Assembly (NCBI RefSeq): GCF_037478005.1
Contig: NZ_CP144164.1
Span: forward strand, 4,340,001 to 4,404,000
Length of the DNA stretch: 64,000 nt
Source of the DNA: Alteromonas sp. M12
GTDB taxonomy: Bacteria > Pseudomonadota > Gammaproteobacteria > Enterobacterales > Alteromonadaceae
Direction: 5' to 3'
This document shows positions 18,727 through 30,000 of this stretch, in pieces. Made by a program: the position numbers and the translations under genes. Positions within the stretch are counted from its first letter, which is position 1. Every line of letters begins with the position of its first letter. Below the pieces are notes generated by a model that did not search any database, was not told the origin of the DNA, and was given only the letters and a program-made list of their open reading frames with translations.

Positions 18727-19368
18727 CTATCTAGGTAATCCCGCAATAAATTGTGATAAAAAGTTGTTAAGGGGTTCGGCATCTTGTACTAATCTAGCCC
18801 GACTCACGGCACCTTCCCAGCCCACCCAAAAAAACTCGGCTTGAAGCTGACAATTTGCCTTAGCAGAAATCAATTTTTGCTGCTGGGCTTCTAATAAACA
18901 AGCTTCTATGCGAGCTTGCCAGTCAGTAAAGATATTGAGTAACAATTGTCGATAGCTTTCTGGCAAAACATCGACTTCTTGTCCAAGATTTCCGACTAAA
19001 CAACCCCGTTTGTACTGATGTTTTTGCATACCTGATTTAGCGTCTTCAACAAAATTGGATATTCGTTGAATAGGATCGATATCGCTATTTAACAGGTGGC
19101 TGTCTAACTTCTTGGCAAAGTAACTTGCATAACTTTCTATAACTGCACGCCCAAACACTTCTTTACTAGCAAAATAATGATAAAAAGAACCTTTAGGTAC
19201 GCCTACTTTTTTTAGTATTTTATCAATACCCGAGGCGAAAAAGCCTTGCTCAGTTAAAAGCTCTACGCCACTGCGGATTAATTCAGCTCGCGTATCCTGA
19301 TTTTCACGTGCCACCTTAGGTGGTCTTCCGCGCTTGGGAATTGGTATTTTTGAAGTGTTCATAGGCAT
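18727..19368 (-). CDS. TetR-family repressor, likely regulator of acuI
   Basis: A 213-residue TetR-type repressor. A basic N-terminal arm (PIPKRGRPPK) precedes the helix-turn-helix at about residues 30-60 (GVELLTEQGFFASGIDKILKKVGVPKGSFYHYFASKE). A ligand-binding alpha domain follows with PESYRQLL and a C-terminal WEGAVSRARL stretch. It lies upstream of acuI on the same strand, 56 bases away, and both promoters contain the same palindrome, so autorepression and acuI control are likely. The inducer may be acrylate or another electrophile. The start is ATG 19368 or 19362; neither has a ribosome site, and an upstream TTG would place the operator inside the coding region. Confidence 0.88.
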   Translation of the reverse strand: MPMNTSKIPIPKRGRPPKVARENQDTRAELIRSGVELLTEQGFFASGIDKILKKVGVPKGSFYHYFASKEVFGRAVIESYASYFAKKLDSHLLNSDIDPIQRISNFVEDAKSGMQKHQYKRGCLVGNLGQEVDVLPESYRQLLLNIFTDWQARIEACLLEAQQQKLISAKANCQLQAEFFWVGWEGAVSRARLVQDAEPLNNFLSQFIAGLPR

Positions 19369-19372
19369 ATAA

Positions 19373-19387
19373 TAGACCGACCGTCTA
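19373..19387. promoter_or_regulatory. TetR-type operator in the tetR promoter
   Basis: TAGAC-CGACC-GTCTA, a 15-bp palindrome immediately upstream of the tetR start codon, has the same core as the site before acuI. This implies autorepression. Confidence 0.8.
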
Positions 19388-19455
19388 GTAAAATGCAAAA
19401 ATAGTTTTAAATTAGGCGATCTAATTAAAAATAAGGAGTTAATATCGAGCCGATA

Positions 19456-21081
19456 CTAGTGCCTAAACCACGCATAAATCCAAGCACCCAAACCACTTCC
19501 CGCCATTAAAACACTGGGAATAAAGCTATTTATGTAAAGCGGCAAGAGACCGGACAAAATAATCAGTGTAGAGCCAGTGAGCACATAAAATAAGTTTTTT
19601 TGAGCCCGACGTTGCTGTAATTGCTGCTGATCAAAATGTTTTTGTTGTAGCGCTGGAAGTTGTTTAACTTGTTTTAAACTGTCATAGATCAGATCAGGAA
19701 TTTCAGGTAGCTTTTCTGACCAAAATGGTAGGTTAGCGTTAATTTTTTTAAACATAGCCACAAAGCCAATCTGGTCTTTCATCCACTGCTCCAAAAAGGG
19801 CTTTGCGGTCTGCCAAAGGTCTAACTGGGGATAAAGCAAGCGTCCTAAACCTTCCACATAAAGTAAGGTTTTTTGCAGTAACACCAATTGCGGCTGCACT
19901 ACCATATTGAACCGCCGAGCAGTGTTAAACAGCTGCAACAACACATTACTAAAAGAAATTTCCGCCAAAGGTTTCTGAAAAATAGGCTCACATACAGTGC
20001 GAATAGACACCTCAAAGGCTTCAATATCAGTATCTGCAGGGACCCAGCCAGAATCCACGTGCAATTCTGCAACCTTACGATAATCACGATTGAAAAACGC
20101 AATAAAATTCTCAGCTAAATAGCGCTTATCGTCTCTATTTAACGTACCCACGATACCAAAATCAATAGCGATATATTGTGGGTTTTCTGGGTGCATTTTT
20201 GAAACAAAAATGTTTCCCGGATGCATATCTGCATGAAAGAAACTATCGCGAAACACTTGGGTAAAGAAAACTTCGACACCCCGTTCAGCTAAAAGCTTCA
20301 TATTGGTATTCTGAGCTTCCAATGCTTCAATATTGGAAATGGGAATACCATAAATGCGCTCCATTACCATCACATTGGTTGAGCAATAATCACTGTATAT
20401 CTCTGGTATATATAACGAATCAGCGCCATCAAAATTGCGTTTCAATTGAATACCGTTTGCCGCTTCTCTTGCTAGATCCAATTCTTCAACAATGGTTTTT
20501 CTATATTCATCTACTACTTCAACCGGTCTTAACCGCTTACCATCGGGCAATAATTTTTGTACTGCAAATGCCAGTGAATGCATTAATTCAATATCAGCAT
20601 GAATAGTGCCAGCAATATCTGGTCGAATAACCTTTACGATCACTTCTTTGTTGTTACTTTTTAATACTGCGCTATGAACTTGTGCAATGGATGCAGAGGC
20701 TAAAGGAGTGATTTCAAACTCTGAAAATAACTCATTCAATTCAGAGATATTTAAAGCACGTTTAATGATTTCAACGGCCACGGCACTATCAAAAGGTTGC
20801 ACTTTATCTTGCAAGATAGCCAATTCATCAGCAATTTCAGCAGGCAGTAAATCCCGACGAGTCGACAGCATCTGCCCAAACTTAATAAATACCGGACCAA
20901 GGGTTTGCAACGCCAGTCTTATTCTCACCCCTAACGGTTTATCTGGATGCTGGTTACGTAACCAAAATTGACAAGACCTGCCCAGCTTGGCATACCAAGG
21001 TAGCCAGTGTTCAGGAATTAATTCATCTAATCCATGTTGCAATAGAACTTTGTTAATCTTATATAGGCGAAGAGTCCGCAT
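19456..21081 (-). CDS. ubiB: Ubiquinone biosynthesis protein UbiB (atypical kinase/ATPase)
   Basis: Member of the UbiB/ADCK family needed for ubiquinone synthesis, probably as an ATPase that helps extract lipid intermediates from the membrane. The family's KxGQ motif is present as FIKFGQ (67-70), followed by the nucleotide-binding lobe. [11 protein letters not shown] and AIDFGIVG are the catalytic-loop and DFG equivalents. Two C-terminal transmembrane helices (~497-517 and ~520-538) anchor it. The 541 residues are typical. It starts 4 bases after the ubiJ stop in the conserved ubiE-ubiJ-ubiB operon. Confidence 0.97.
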   Translation of the reverse strand: MRTLRLYKINKVLLQHGLDELIPEHWLPWYAKLGRSCQFWLRNQHPDKPLGVRIRLALQTLGPVFIKFGQMLSTRRDLLPAEIADELAILQDKVQPFDSAVAVEIIKRALNISELNELFSEFEITPLASASIAQVHSAVLKSNNKEVIVKVIRPDIAGTIHADIELMHSLAFAVQKLLPDGKRLRPVEVVDEYRKTIVEELDLAREAANGIQLKRNFDGADSLYIPEIYSDYCSTNVMVMERIYGIPISNIEALEAQNTNMKLLAERGVEVFFTQVFRDSFFHADMHPGNIFVSKMHPENPQYIAIDFGIVGTLNRDDKRYLAENFIAFFNRDYRKVAELHVDSGWVPADTDIEAFEVSIRTVCEPIFQKPLAEISFSNVLLQLFNTARRFNMVVQPQLVLLQKTLLYVEGLGRLLYPQLDLWQTAKPFLEQWMKDQIGFVAMFKKINANLPFWSEKLPEIPDLIYDSLKQVKQLPALQQKHFDQQQLQQRRAQKNLFYVLTGSTLIILSGLLPLYINSFIPSVLMAGSGLGAWIYAWFRH

Positions 21082-21085
21082 TGGT

Positions 21086-21727
21086 TTAACTGCTCTGCTT
21101 GTTTGATGAGGTGCTGGATTGGTTTTCTAAGCGACTTAACTTTGCTGCAAGCCTGTCGGTAGCACTGCGCAGTTCATTCACCTGGTCACAAAAATCTACC
21201 ACTAAAATAGCTGGCGCAGCGATGCGCTTTTCTTCAATTGCCGCATCTGCCAAGGTAACAGCTAGCCGATTAGCCTGACTTTTTGCAGTTTGAATGAGTT
21301 TTTTGCCTGCTCTAAAGGTTTTATGCGCTAGCATGTCACCTGTATATTTTGATAGCTGTTCTTCCCAATCAATATCTAACTCAGTCATTAACTGACTAAA
21401 CTGTTGAGCAATTGCCACATCACCTTCTAGCACAAGTTCACCGTTTTGAATCAAACGGGTTATTTGGCTGGTGTCCTTTAACTTCTGTAAAGTGGACAAC
21501 GACAATGCTAAGTGGCAATCAGTATTAATCTCTTCATCAGGCATAGCAACTAAAACATCTACTTGATCAGAAAAACTAAAGGTTAACGTCCATGGTAATT
21601 CATGAATATCAACGCTGAGCTGTTTTCCTACCATTTTTTTGAGTGCAAAAACGGAACTAGGATCAAGTTTCAGTAGATGATTAAAAATACGTTCAATGCC
21701 AGAAGACACTAATTGGGCTGCAGGCAT
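21086..21727 (-). CDS. ubiJ: Ubiquinone biosynthesis accessory factor UbiJ (SCP2 domain)
   Basis: A 213-residue SCP2-type lipid-binding protein that organises the late ubiquinone-synthesis complex and binds hydrophobic intermediates. The N-terminal half carries the SCP2-like fold (about 10-115: [18 protein letters not shown], then the [19 protein letters not shown] segment), and the C-terminal end is a coiled coil. Its start overlaps the ubiE stop by one base (TAATG), giving translational coupling. Confidence 0.92.
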   Translation of the reverse strand: MPAAQLVSSGIERIFNHLLKLDPSSVFALKKMVGKQLSVDIHELPWTLTFSFSDQVDVLVAMPDEEINTDCHLALSLSTLQKLKDTSQITRLIQNGELVLEGDVAIAQQFSQLMTELDIDWEEQLSKYTGDMLAHKTFRAGKKLIQTAKSQANRLAVTLADAAIEEKRIAAPAILVVDFCDQVNELRSATDRLAAKLSRLENQSSTSSNKQSS

Positions 21728-22569
21728 TAAAATTTGAACCCTCTGTGCAGCGCCACTATGCCACCGGTTAGATTGTGAAATGTGGTTTGCTCAAAACCCA
21801 CAGCTTCCATCATACCTTTTAAGGTCTCTTGGTCAGGATGCATTCGAATTGACTCTGCCAAGTACTGATAACTTTCACTATCATTGGCCACTAACTTTCC
21901 CATTTTAGGCAATAAGTGGAACGAATACAGATCATAAGCTTTGCTTAACATGTCACTTTGCGGTTTTGAGAACTCCAGTACCAACAAACGACCACCGGGC
22001 TTTAATACACGATACATAGAAGCCAAGGCTTTGTCTTTGTCGGTGACATTACGCAGTCCAAAAGCAATGGTAATGACGTCAAAATAGTTATCTGGGAACG
22101 GCAACATTTCGGCATTAGCTTGAACATAATCTAAATTGCCAACGACCCCTTTGTTGCGTAGTTTATCGCGGCCTACTTTCAACATGGCGTTGTTAATATC
22201 GGCTAATACCACCTGCCCAGTTTCGCCAACGATTTTAGAAAACTTTGCGGCTAAATCACCGGTTCCACCAGCTAGATCTAAGACCTTATGTCCTGCTCTA
22301 ACACCACTACAATCGATGGTGAAGCGTTTCCATAAACGATGAATCCCCATAGACATCATGTCGTTCATAATGTCATATTTGGCCGCCACCGAATGAAATA
22401 CATCGGCCACCATGGACGCTTTTTCGGTTTTGTCTACTTGTTTAAAACCAAAGTGAGTTTGCGAGTCTTCTTCTCGAGTGACTGGCGAATCTTCAGCAGT
22501 CGACACAACACTTACTTGATCCACTTCATTTGTCTCAATTTCAGACTCAGGGACGTGACTATTGCTCAT
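21727..22569 (-). CDS. ubiE: Ubiquinone/menaquinone C-methyltransferase UbiE
   Basis: SAM-dependent C-methyltransferase that methylates demethylmenaquinone and the ubiquinone ring precursor. The SAM site is [12 protein letters not shown] (about residues 95-106), followed by the family motif [18 protein letters not shown]. At 280 residues it is about 30 longer than E. coli UbiE because of an acidic N-terminal extension with no hydrophobic segment. ATG 22569 has AGGAAA 5 bases upstream, so the extension appears real. It is the first gene of ubiE-ubiJ-ubiB. Confidence 0.97.
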   Translation of the reverse strand: MSNSHVPESEIETNEVDQVSVVSTAEDSPVTREEDSQTHFGFKQVDKTEKASMVADVFHSVAAKYDIMNDMMSMGIHRLWKRFTIDCSGVRAGHKVLDLAGGTGDLAAKFSKIVGETGQVVLADINNAMLKVGRDKLRNKGVVGNLDYVQANAEMLPFPDNYFDVITIAFGLRNVTDKDKALASMYRVLKPGGRLLVLEFSKPQSDMLSKAYDLYSFHLLPKMGKLVANDSESYQYLAESIRMHPDQETLKGMMEAVGFEQTTFHNLTGGIVALHRGFKF

Positions 22570-22646
22570 GGTATTTCCTTTTAAACTAATCTCATCAGTT
22601 TACCGAAAATCTTCATGCATGACTATTAAACCTGAACCTAGAATCA

Positions 22647-23351
22647 CTATTCAACTTGAACATGGTTATCACCTACACTATAAGAAATAATTTGACTGAT
22701 TTCTTGCAGTGAAAGATTGCTCTGCTGATGAAAATCGTTAAATGCGTTTTGCATAGCCGTTAAACTGCGTTTAGATGAAGCAGAGCCGCTGATTACATCT
22801 CTTTTGGCAAAATAGCTCACCACATCTTGGCTAAGAATAAACGTATCTTTACCCAAGGCGCGCAATGCGTAAGGTCCGGTATTGCCACCTAAACGTGCGC
22901 CATGTTTTTTCAGATATGCCCATAACCCAATAATATCGTGAGTGGGCCATTGGGCCACAAACTTGGCAAAGCTACCTTTGTCCTGTTTAACGGTTTGAAT
23001 CATTAATGCGTTTTCACGAATGGTTTTTACTTTGTTGTAATTACGAATAATACTGGGATCTTGGGCTTTTTTTTCGAGCATCTCATCTGGCATTAAAATG
23101 ACCTTTTCAATATCAAAATTGAAAAATGCTCGCTCGAAATTAGGCCACTTATCCCGCACTACTCTCCAAACAAAACCTGATTGGAAAACCTTTTTACTGA
23201 ATTCTGCTAAAAAACGATCATCACCAATAGCTTCTATCTTCTTAGGTGTCAGTGGCTTCGACAACAATAAAGCTAATTTTTTAGGACCTCCTTTACGCTC
23301 ACAGGCTCGTTGGTAAAGGTGTTCAAATGTTTCTAAAGTTGCCAAAAGCAC
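22647..23351 (-). CDS. DNA-3-methyladenine glycosylase I-like protein
   Basis: A 234-residue protein resembling COG2818 (Tag) HhH-superfamily glycosylases, which remove alkylated bases. Supportive features are the helical make-up, QSGFVWRVVRDKWPNFERAFFNFD, and the later LGGNTGPYALRALGKDTFILSQDV stretch that fits the helix-hairpin-helix and active-site part. The zinc-binding Cys/His set of classical Tag is not evident, so it belongs to a divergent branch and its base specificity is open. The start is GTG 23351 with AAGGATA 7 bases upstream. It starts 20 bases after the prlC stop, and the two probably form an operon. Confidence 0.75.
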   Translation of the reverse strand: MLLATLETFEHLYQRACERKGGPKKLALLLSKPLTPKKIEAIGDDRFLAEFSKKVFQSGFVWRVVRDKWPNFERAFFNFDIEKVILMPDEMLEKKAQDPSIIRNYNKVKTIRENALMIQTVKQDKGSFAKFVAQWPTHDIIGLWAYLKKHGARLGGNTGPYALRALGKDTFILSQDVVSYFAKRDVISGSASSKRSLTAMQNAFNDFHQQSNLSLQEISQIISYSVGDNHVQVE

Positions 23352-23371
23352 ACTATCCTTTTTTAATTTGA

Positions 23372-25438
23372 TTAAGCGGCAATACCCGAATGGCGTAATA
23401 ATGCATCAACGCTGGGCTCTCTTCCGCGGAATGCCACAAATAACGTCATCGGCTCTTTACTGCCGCCCATTTCCAGAACATTGTGTAAAAAGTCTGAACC
23501 CACTTGCGGATTGAAAATCCCTTCTTCTTCAAACCGACTAAAGGCGTCAGAACTTAATACTTCTGCCCATTTATAGCTGTAATAACCAGCCGCGTAACCG
23601 CCGGCGAAAATATGCCCAAAGCTATTTTGAAAACGATTAAATTCTGGAGCTTTAAGTACCGACACTTTTTCACGCACTTTTTGAATAAATTCTTGCACAT
23701 TAACCGGATTTTCTTGCTGGTATTGTTCATGTAAGGTGAAGTCGAACAAACTGAATTCTAATTGTCGCATCATTTGCATCGCCGATTGGAAATTACGCGC
23801 TGCTAACATCTTGTCTAACAGGTCTTTGGGCAAGGCTTCGCCTGTTTCATAGTGCCCCGATATGAATGCTAGCGCTTCGGGTTGCCAACACCAATTTTCT
23901 AAAAACTGACTAGGTAACTCCACTGCATCCCATGGCACACCATTGATTCCTGAAACGCCGGCCACATCTACCTTAGTTAGCATATGATGAATACCGTGAC
24001 CAAACTCATGGAACAAAGTAATGACTTCGTCATGGGTAAACAGCGCAGGTTTGTCACCCACGGGTCCATTAAAGTTGCATGTTAAGTAAGCCACAGGATA
24101 TTGTAATTGCCCGTCGATTCGCGTTCTACGAACCTGACATTCGTCCATCCACGCTCCACCGCGCTTGCGAGGCCGCGCATACAAATCTAAATAGAAACTA
24201 CCACGCAATTCACCGTCACTGTCGACAATATCGTAAAACTCAACATCTTTATGCCACACATCAACGTTTTGACGCTGCACAATATTAACTTTGTATAAAC
24301 GTTTAACCACTTCAAATAAACCAGAGACTACCTGCTTTTCTGGGAAATAGGGGCGCAATTGTTCGTCTGAAATGGAATATTGTTGCTGTTTTAGTTTTTC
24401 ACTGTAGTAGGCTAAATCCCATGCTTGTAATTCAGTTACCTGATGTTCAGCCTTGGCAAATTGGGTAACTTCTTGAAGATCTTTTAAAGCTTGCGGTTTT
24501 GAGCGTTTTGCTAAGTCTTCTAGGAATCCAGTAACCTGCTCAGTAGACTCGGCCATCTTAGTTGCTAGCGAGCGTTCAGCGTAACTTGCAAACCCCATAA
24601 GATTGGCTAACTCATGACGCAAAGCTAAGGTTTCTTCAATAATCTGGGTATTGTCGAACTCGCCTGCATTAGGACCTAGCTCTGAAGCACGGGTGGTGTA
24701 AGCGCGATACATTTCTTCTCGCAACGAACGGTTGTCGGCATAGGTCATAACGGGCAAATAACTTGGAATATCTAAGGTGAACAACCAGCCCTCTAGATCT
24801 TTGCTTTCAGCCAATTGCTTAGCTGCTTCTAAGGCAGAATCTGGTAACCCGGCCAATTCAGATTTGTCAGTAATATGTTTTTGCCAAGCCAATGTCGCAT
24901 CCATCACATTATTGCTAAATGTAGAGGATAAATCTGACAGCCGACTTTTAATCTCACCATAACGTTGCTTTTTACTATCTTCCAACGCAACCCCAGACAA
25001 GGTAAAGTCGCGGATACCATTATCAATAACTTTCTGCTGCGCAACCGAGAGTGTGGAAAATTCTTCAGAGTGCTTAATCTGAGTATAAGCATCATAAAGA
25101 CCTTTGTGCTGCCCAACCCAAGTGCCATAGGAAGATAATAGTGGTAGACATGCATCGTGGGCTTCACGTAACTCGTCATTACTCACAACAGAGTTCATAT
25201 GCGATACTGGTGACCACAGCTTACCCAAAATATCATCTATTTCGTCAATTGGTTGAATGATAGTGTCCCAATTCACGGTCTCTTGCTCTAATACCCTATT
25301 AATAGTGTTTTTACAGTTCGAAATCGCCTCTTTTATTGAGTCTTTTATCTCGCTAATTTTGATTTGCGTAAACTGAGGCAAAGACTTGATATCTGATTGA
25401 GAATGATGAGTGGCGACTTGATTCATAAATGTATCCAT
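23372..25438 (-). CDS. prlC: Oligopeptidase A (M3 metallopeptidase)
   Basis: A cytoplasmic zinc oligopeptidase that cleaves signal peptides and other short peptides. The M3 zinc motif HEFGHGIHH begins at His477, with the downstream Glu ligand in the helix that follows. The C-terminal half contains SFGHIFAGGYAAGYYSYKWAE, a family hallmark. The 688 residues match PrlC/OpdA. The start may be ATG 25438 or ATG 25426; neither has a strong site (GGATA precedes the second). It is followed closely by the glycosylase-like gene and is divergent from gor. Confidence 0.95.
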   Translation of the reverse strand: MDTFMNQVATHHSQSDIKSLPQFTQIKISEIKDSIKEAISNCKNTINRVLEQETVNWDTIIQPIDEIDDILGKLWSPVSHMNSVVSNDELREAHDACLPLLSSYGTWVGQHKGLYDAYTQIKHSEEFSTLSVAQQKVIDNGIRDFTLSGVALEDSKKQRYGEIKSRLSDLSSTFSNNVMDATLAWQKHITDKSELAGLPDSALEAAKQLAESKDLEGWLFTLDIPSYLPVMTYADNRSLREEMYRAYTTRASELGPNAGEFDNTQIIEETLALRHELANLMGFASYAERSLATKMAESTEQVTGFLEDLAKRSKPQALKDLQEVTQFAKAEHQVTELQAWDLAYYSEKLKQQQYSISDEQLRPYFPEKQVVSGLFEVVKRLYKVNIVQRQNVDVWHKDVEFYDIVDSDGELRGSFYLDLYARPRKRGGAWMDECQVRRTRIDGQLQYPVAYLTCNFNGPVGDKPALFTHDEVITLFHEFGHGIHHMLTKVDVAGVSGINGVPWDAVELPSQFLENWCWQPEALAFISGHYETGEALPKDLLDKMLAARNFQSAMQMMRQLEFSLFDFTLHEQYQQENPVNVQEFIQKVREKVSVLKAPEFNRFQNSFGHIFAGGYAAGYYSYKWAEVLSSDAFSRFEEEGIFNPQVGSDFLHNVLEMGGSKEPMTLFVAFRGREPSVDALLRHSGIAA

Positions 25439-25613
25439 TAATATTTTAAGGGTTGGAACTTTGTACGTGAGGCCTTATAAAGGCAATTACAAGAGATAGG
25501 CAAATATATTTATTACCTTCATGAACTTTTTGTCTGAAAATTGAATCCACAGGATTTGTGCTTCTTATTCATCTACAATAACCTAATTAATACAACTAAC
25601 TTCAGGATAAAAC

Positions 25614-26960
25614 ATGGCAGATTTTGATTACATATGTATCGGCGGGGGCAGTGGTGGAATTGCTTCAGCAAACCGCGCAGCAAAGTATGGCAAAAAGGTG
25701 GCAATAATTGAGGCAACAGCGGTTGGCGGCACTTGTGTAAATGTGGGCTGTGTACCTAAAAAAGTGATGTGGTTCGGCGCCCATGTCGCTGAAGCCATAA
25801 ACCTATACGCACCAGACTACGGGTTCGATGTCACAATCAATAAATTCGATTGGAAAACCTTGGTTGCAAGCAGAGAAGCCTATATCAAGCGCATTCATGG
25901 TAGCTACAGCAGCGGCTTTGAGAAAAATGGCGTTACTTTAATTTCAGGTTTTGCTACTTTTGTAGACAAAAATACCGTTGAAGTAAATGGCAAACAATAT
26001 ACCGCAGAGCACATTCTTATTGCTACTGGCGGTCGCCCTACCATACCAAAGATCCCAGGTGCAGAATTGGGAATCGACTCTAACGGCTTTTTTGAATTAA
26101 ACCAACAACCTAAACGTGCGGTTGTGGTTGGTGCCGGATATATCGCGGTAGAGCTAGCAGGTGTAATGCACGCTTTAGGTACAAAAACCGATTTAGTCGT
26201 GCGTAAACACGCGCCATTAAGAAGTTTTGATACTATGTTATCCGAAACCTTAGTAGAGCTTATGGCTCAAGATGGTCCTACTCTGCACACCCATGCTACT
26301 CCCACACAGGTAATTAAAAATACAGATGGTTCGTTAACCATTGAATTTGAAAACGGTACCAGTATTGAAACAGACTGTGTTGTTTGGGCCATTGGACGTG
26401 AACCTGCTAATGATAAAATTGGCATCGAAAATACTGGCGTTGAACTCAATGAACGTGGATACATCAAAGTCGACAAATTCCAAAATACCAACGTAGATGG
26501 GATCTATGCGGTAGGCGATAACATTGGTTATGTTGAACTGACACCTGTTGCGGTTAAATCAGGACGTTTATTGTCTGAGCGTTTGTTTAACGGTCAGACT
26601 AATGCACACATGGATTATTCTCTTATCCCAACAGTGGTATTTAGTCATCCTCCAATCGGCACTATAGGTTTAAGTGAAGATGAGGCGATCAAAGAATACG
26701 GTGCTGACAACGTTAAAGTATATAGCTCTAGCTTCGCGGCTATGTACACAGCAGTGACGAAACATCGTCAAATGACTCGAATGAAACTAGTTTGTGCAGG
26801 TGAGGAAGAAAAAGTCGTCGGCTTACATGGCATAGGTGCCGGTATGGACGAGATTCTGCAAGGATTTGGCGTGGCTATGAAGATGGGCGCCACTAAAGCT
26901 GATTTTGATGCTTGCGTAGCCATTCATCCTACTTCTGGAGAAGAATACGTCACTATGTGA
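25614..26960 (+). CDS. gor: Glutathione-disulfide reductase
   Basis: NADPH-dependent flavoenzyme that keeps glutathione reduced. FAD is bound by the N-terminal [10 protein letters not shown] motif. The redox pair is Cys41/Cys46 in [13 protein letters not shown]. The second Rossmann fold ([13 protein letters not shown]) is followed by arginines ([11 protein letters not shown]) that select NADPH. The catalytic His438 sits in AIHPTSGEE at the C-terminus. The 448 residues are normal. AGGA lies 7 bases before ATG 25614. A terminator-like hairpin follows. Together with the hydroquinone reductase it suggests active glutathione metabolism. Confidence 0.96.
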   Translation: MADFDYICIGGGSGGIASANRAAKYGKKVAIIEATAVGGTCVNVGCVPKKVMWFGAHVAEAINLYAPDYGFDVTINKFDWKTLVASREAYIKRIHGSYSSGFEKNGVTLISGFATFVDKNTVEVNGKQYTAEHILIATGGRPTIPKIPGAELGIDSNGFFELNQQPKRAVVVGAGYIAVELAGVMHALGTKTDLVVRKHAPLRSFDTMLSETLVELMAQDGPTLHTHATPTQVIKNTDGSLTIEFENGTSIETDCVVWAIGREPANDKIGIENTGVELNERGYIKVDKFQNTNVDGIYAVGDNIGYVELTPVAVKSGRLLSERLFNGQTNAHMDYSLIPTVVFSHPPIGTIGLSEDEAIKEYGADNVKVYSSSFAAMYTAVTKHRQMTRMKLVCAGEEEKVVGLHGIGAGMDEILQGFGVAMKMGATKADFDACVAIHPTSGEEYVTM

Positions 26961-26992
26961 CCCTAGCCGACTAACAAAGCGAACCGTTTCTC

Positions 26993-27031
26993 CCTAGTTT
27001 TGGCTGTCAATACAGTCGAAACTAGCGGGGT
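26993..27031 (+). terminator. Terminator-like hairpin after gor
   Basis: A stem-loop formed by CCCTAGTTT and AAACTAG-GGGG with an inner GCTGT/ACAGT stem lies 32 bases past the gor stop. The tail is GGTTTAC, only weakly U-rich. It separates gor from the convergent histidine kinase gene. Confidence 0.55.
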
Positions 27032-27060
27032 TTACTAAGCCAATACCTTGGGCTAATAAT

Positions 27061-30000
27061 CTAATCTGCAGCTTCGATATGTTTTTCAAGCAGGTTAACT
27101 AGAGTGTCATATTGCTGTTCCATGGTCACAAGCAAACTTTCAATCGCGGCAATATTCGGTTTATGAGCTTCAATCTCTATATTACCAAAGGTTTCATGTA
27201 GCTGCATTGCACCAATATCTCCACAAACACCTTTAAGTGAATGACTCAATTGGCAAATTTCTTCTAAAGATTGACTCTGGACGCTGCCTCGCAACTTTGC
27301 AATTTTTTCTCCAGTGCTTTGCAAAAATATATTACATATTTTGTTCAACAGGTTTTGATTATTCATCAACCGAGTAAGTGCTCCCTGTTTATCCCAAACC
27401 ACGCAAGAGGTAATAGCTTGGGCAATAGATTGTTCCGTATCTTCACTGTCATTAATAATTTTAACCTTGGGTTTAAACACAGATAACACCCACTTAGTCA
27501 GTTTAGTTATCAATTTTTCAGCAGAAATTGGCTTAGTGACATAATCATTCATGCCAGCCTCTAAGCATTTTTGCCTTTCTCCCAGCATAGCATTTGCGGT
27601 CATAGCTATGATTGGAACATCAATATATAACTGACCAGCTTCACCGTTACGTATTTGCGCAGTTGCTTCATAACCATTCAAAATTGGCATTTGGCAATCC
27701 ATTAGTACACAGTGAATAATTTCCCCACTGGCAGCAGATGCGAGCAATTTATCGATTGCTTGTTGTCCGTTGGCAGCTCTCACTGTTTCTACTGAAGTAG
27801 GTTTTAAAATGCCTATTGCCACCTCGACATTTATATCATTGTCATCCACAACCAATACTCTAGCACCGGTTAATTTACTGTCTACGGGAAGATCCACTTC
27901 AGCTATTTTAGGCTTTTTCTGCTCTGAATTGGCGTCGGCTAACGTTTGCTTTTTGTCGGTATATTTCAATAAAAACTCTGAAATAGACACGGGTTTGGAA
28001 ATATAGATAGGCTTAAGACGTTTAAACATGGTTTTGGCATCACGAGTATTATACAACATGGCCACTTTAGCAGAGCTGTTGTTGGCATATTCTATAGCGT
28101 CCCAGCAATGTTCAAGTAACTGTGCCCGAGGATCAAGTTGATCAACAATAAAAATGTCAGGCAATTTTGCCGGCAGTTCAGTATTCGATTCTAAGTAGCC
28201 GGTAATCTCATTATCAGGCATAACCTTAGCGCCGAGTTTGACGACCATATTACATAGACTTTGATGGAGTTGTTGATTCGCGACTAAGATGGAAACGAGT
28301 TTGCCACTGAGATGTTTCTCTGGACGTTTGAACGTCACGTTAACATTGGGGATATGTACTTGGAAATGAAACGTACTGCCTTTGCCTTTTTCTGATTTGA
28401 AGGTCACTTGGCCATTGAGTAATTTACTCAATTGTTTGCATATCGATAGTCCAAGGCCTGTTCCACCGTACTTAGAAGCGATAGCACTGTCTTCTTGGGA
28501 AAATGCACTGAATAATCGTTTCTGATTTTCTTCTGCGATGCCTATTCCAGTGTCTGTCACCGCGAAATGCAGACTGCAATGATTATCATCGAGTTGTTCT
28601 GAATAGGCGTTGACTAAAATATGTCCCTGATTGGTAAATTTAATTGCATTATTTAAAATGTTAGTAAGAATCTGTGAATAGCGATGCGGATCACTGATGA
28701 TTGATTCACACTTTATATCAATGCTATCAAGTATAAATTCTAGGCCTTTCTCTTGCGCTTTGACTGCCATACTTCCGCACAAGCTTTCAATTAATTTACC
28801 AGGTTTAAATGCTTTGTAATCCAGGTCTAATTTACCCGCTTCTATTTTTGATAAATCTAAAATGTCGTTAATCAACACCGAGAGCGAGTTAACACTCACT
28901 TCCGTCATATCAAGGTACTGTAACTGTTGTTCACTAAGTGGTTCTTTTTTAATGAGATTTAAAGTGCCAATTATACCGTTAAGTGGGGTGCGCATTTCAT
29001 GGCTAATGTTAGAAATAAACGCGCTTTTAACATCGCTCGCTTTTTCCAATTGGGCGGTACGTCGAGCGACTTTCACCTCTAATTCAGCGTTTACTTTACG
29101 GATTTTTTCATCGGCCTTTTTTAAGCTAGTAATATCCCGTGTAATCACCGCAACTCCACTGAAAGTAACGCCATCTTGAAGAATTGCAGACAGTGAAACC
29201 AACAGCTTAATGTTTTGATCCTGCTGTAAACAGGTTTCTAAAGACTGCTGACTCACGCCACTTGCCAATTTATGAATAAGTTCATCAAAATTGACCTCAG
29301 GAAATAACGATAGCTCCACAACACGCCGACCTTCTACTTGCTCGAAATCTAAACCAAATAACGCCTTTGCGGCGCGATTCCAGCTTGATATTCGCCCATC
29401 GGTTGTTAACCCGAAAATAGCATCTTGCGAGCCATTAACAATAGCCTCGGATTCCGCCCTTGCTTCAGCTAATTCCTGACTTCTACGCAACCCTCTCTGA
29501 AAAACCGCCAAAACGATTACTATTACAATAAATACAACAAATAAAATGGCATAGACATTGGTTCGTCTTTGCATCGCTAAATCACTTATTACTGCCTCTG
29601 GGGTTAGAATATGAGAGAGCAGAAAGCCATCATTAAAATCACCACTGATAATTAATTTTTTAGCAGAAGAATAGAACTCTCCTGTTGGGTAGTGTTTCAC
29701 TCTAGTAATATCGATTTGACTGCCCAAGTCTAGTTTCTGATTGTAATAACTGTCCCAACTTGCTTCTGGGTTTAGATCCTTGCTGTACATTAGTTCTGGA
29801 TTAGGATGCACCAGAAAAAAGCCGTTACTATCGGTTAAGATTAGTTGGTTCGGTTTATCAACAAGGTCTTGAATCGAATTCAGCAGTTCACTGGCATTGA
29901 TATTTAGGATTAAGAAACCTAAACGTTCGATTTGATTATTGAATACCGGTATAGATAATCTGAGCATAGGACGATAAGGAAATTCTATTTCGCCAAACTC

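Noticed and set aside
19369..19398. Upstream start of the TetR gene
   Set aside because: The frame opens with TTG and would place the TetR operator inside the coding region; ATG 19368 or 19362 is more likely.
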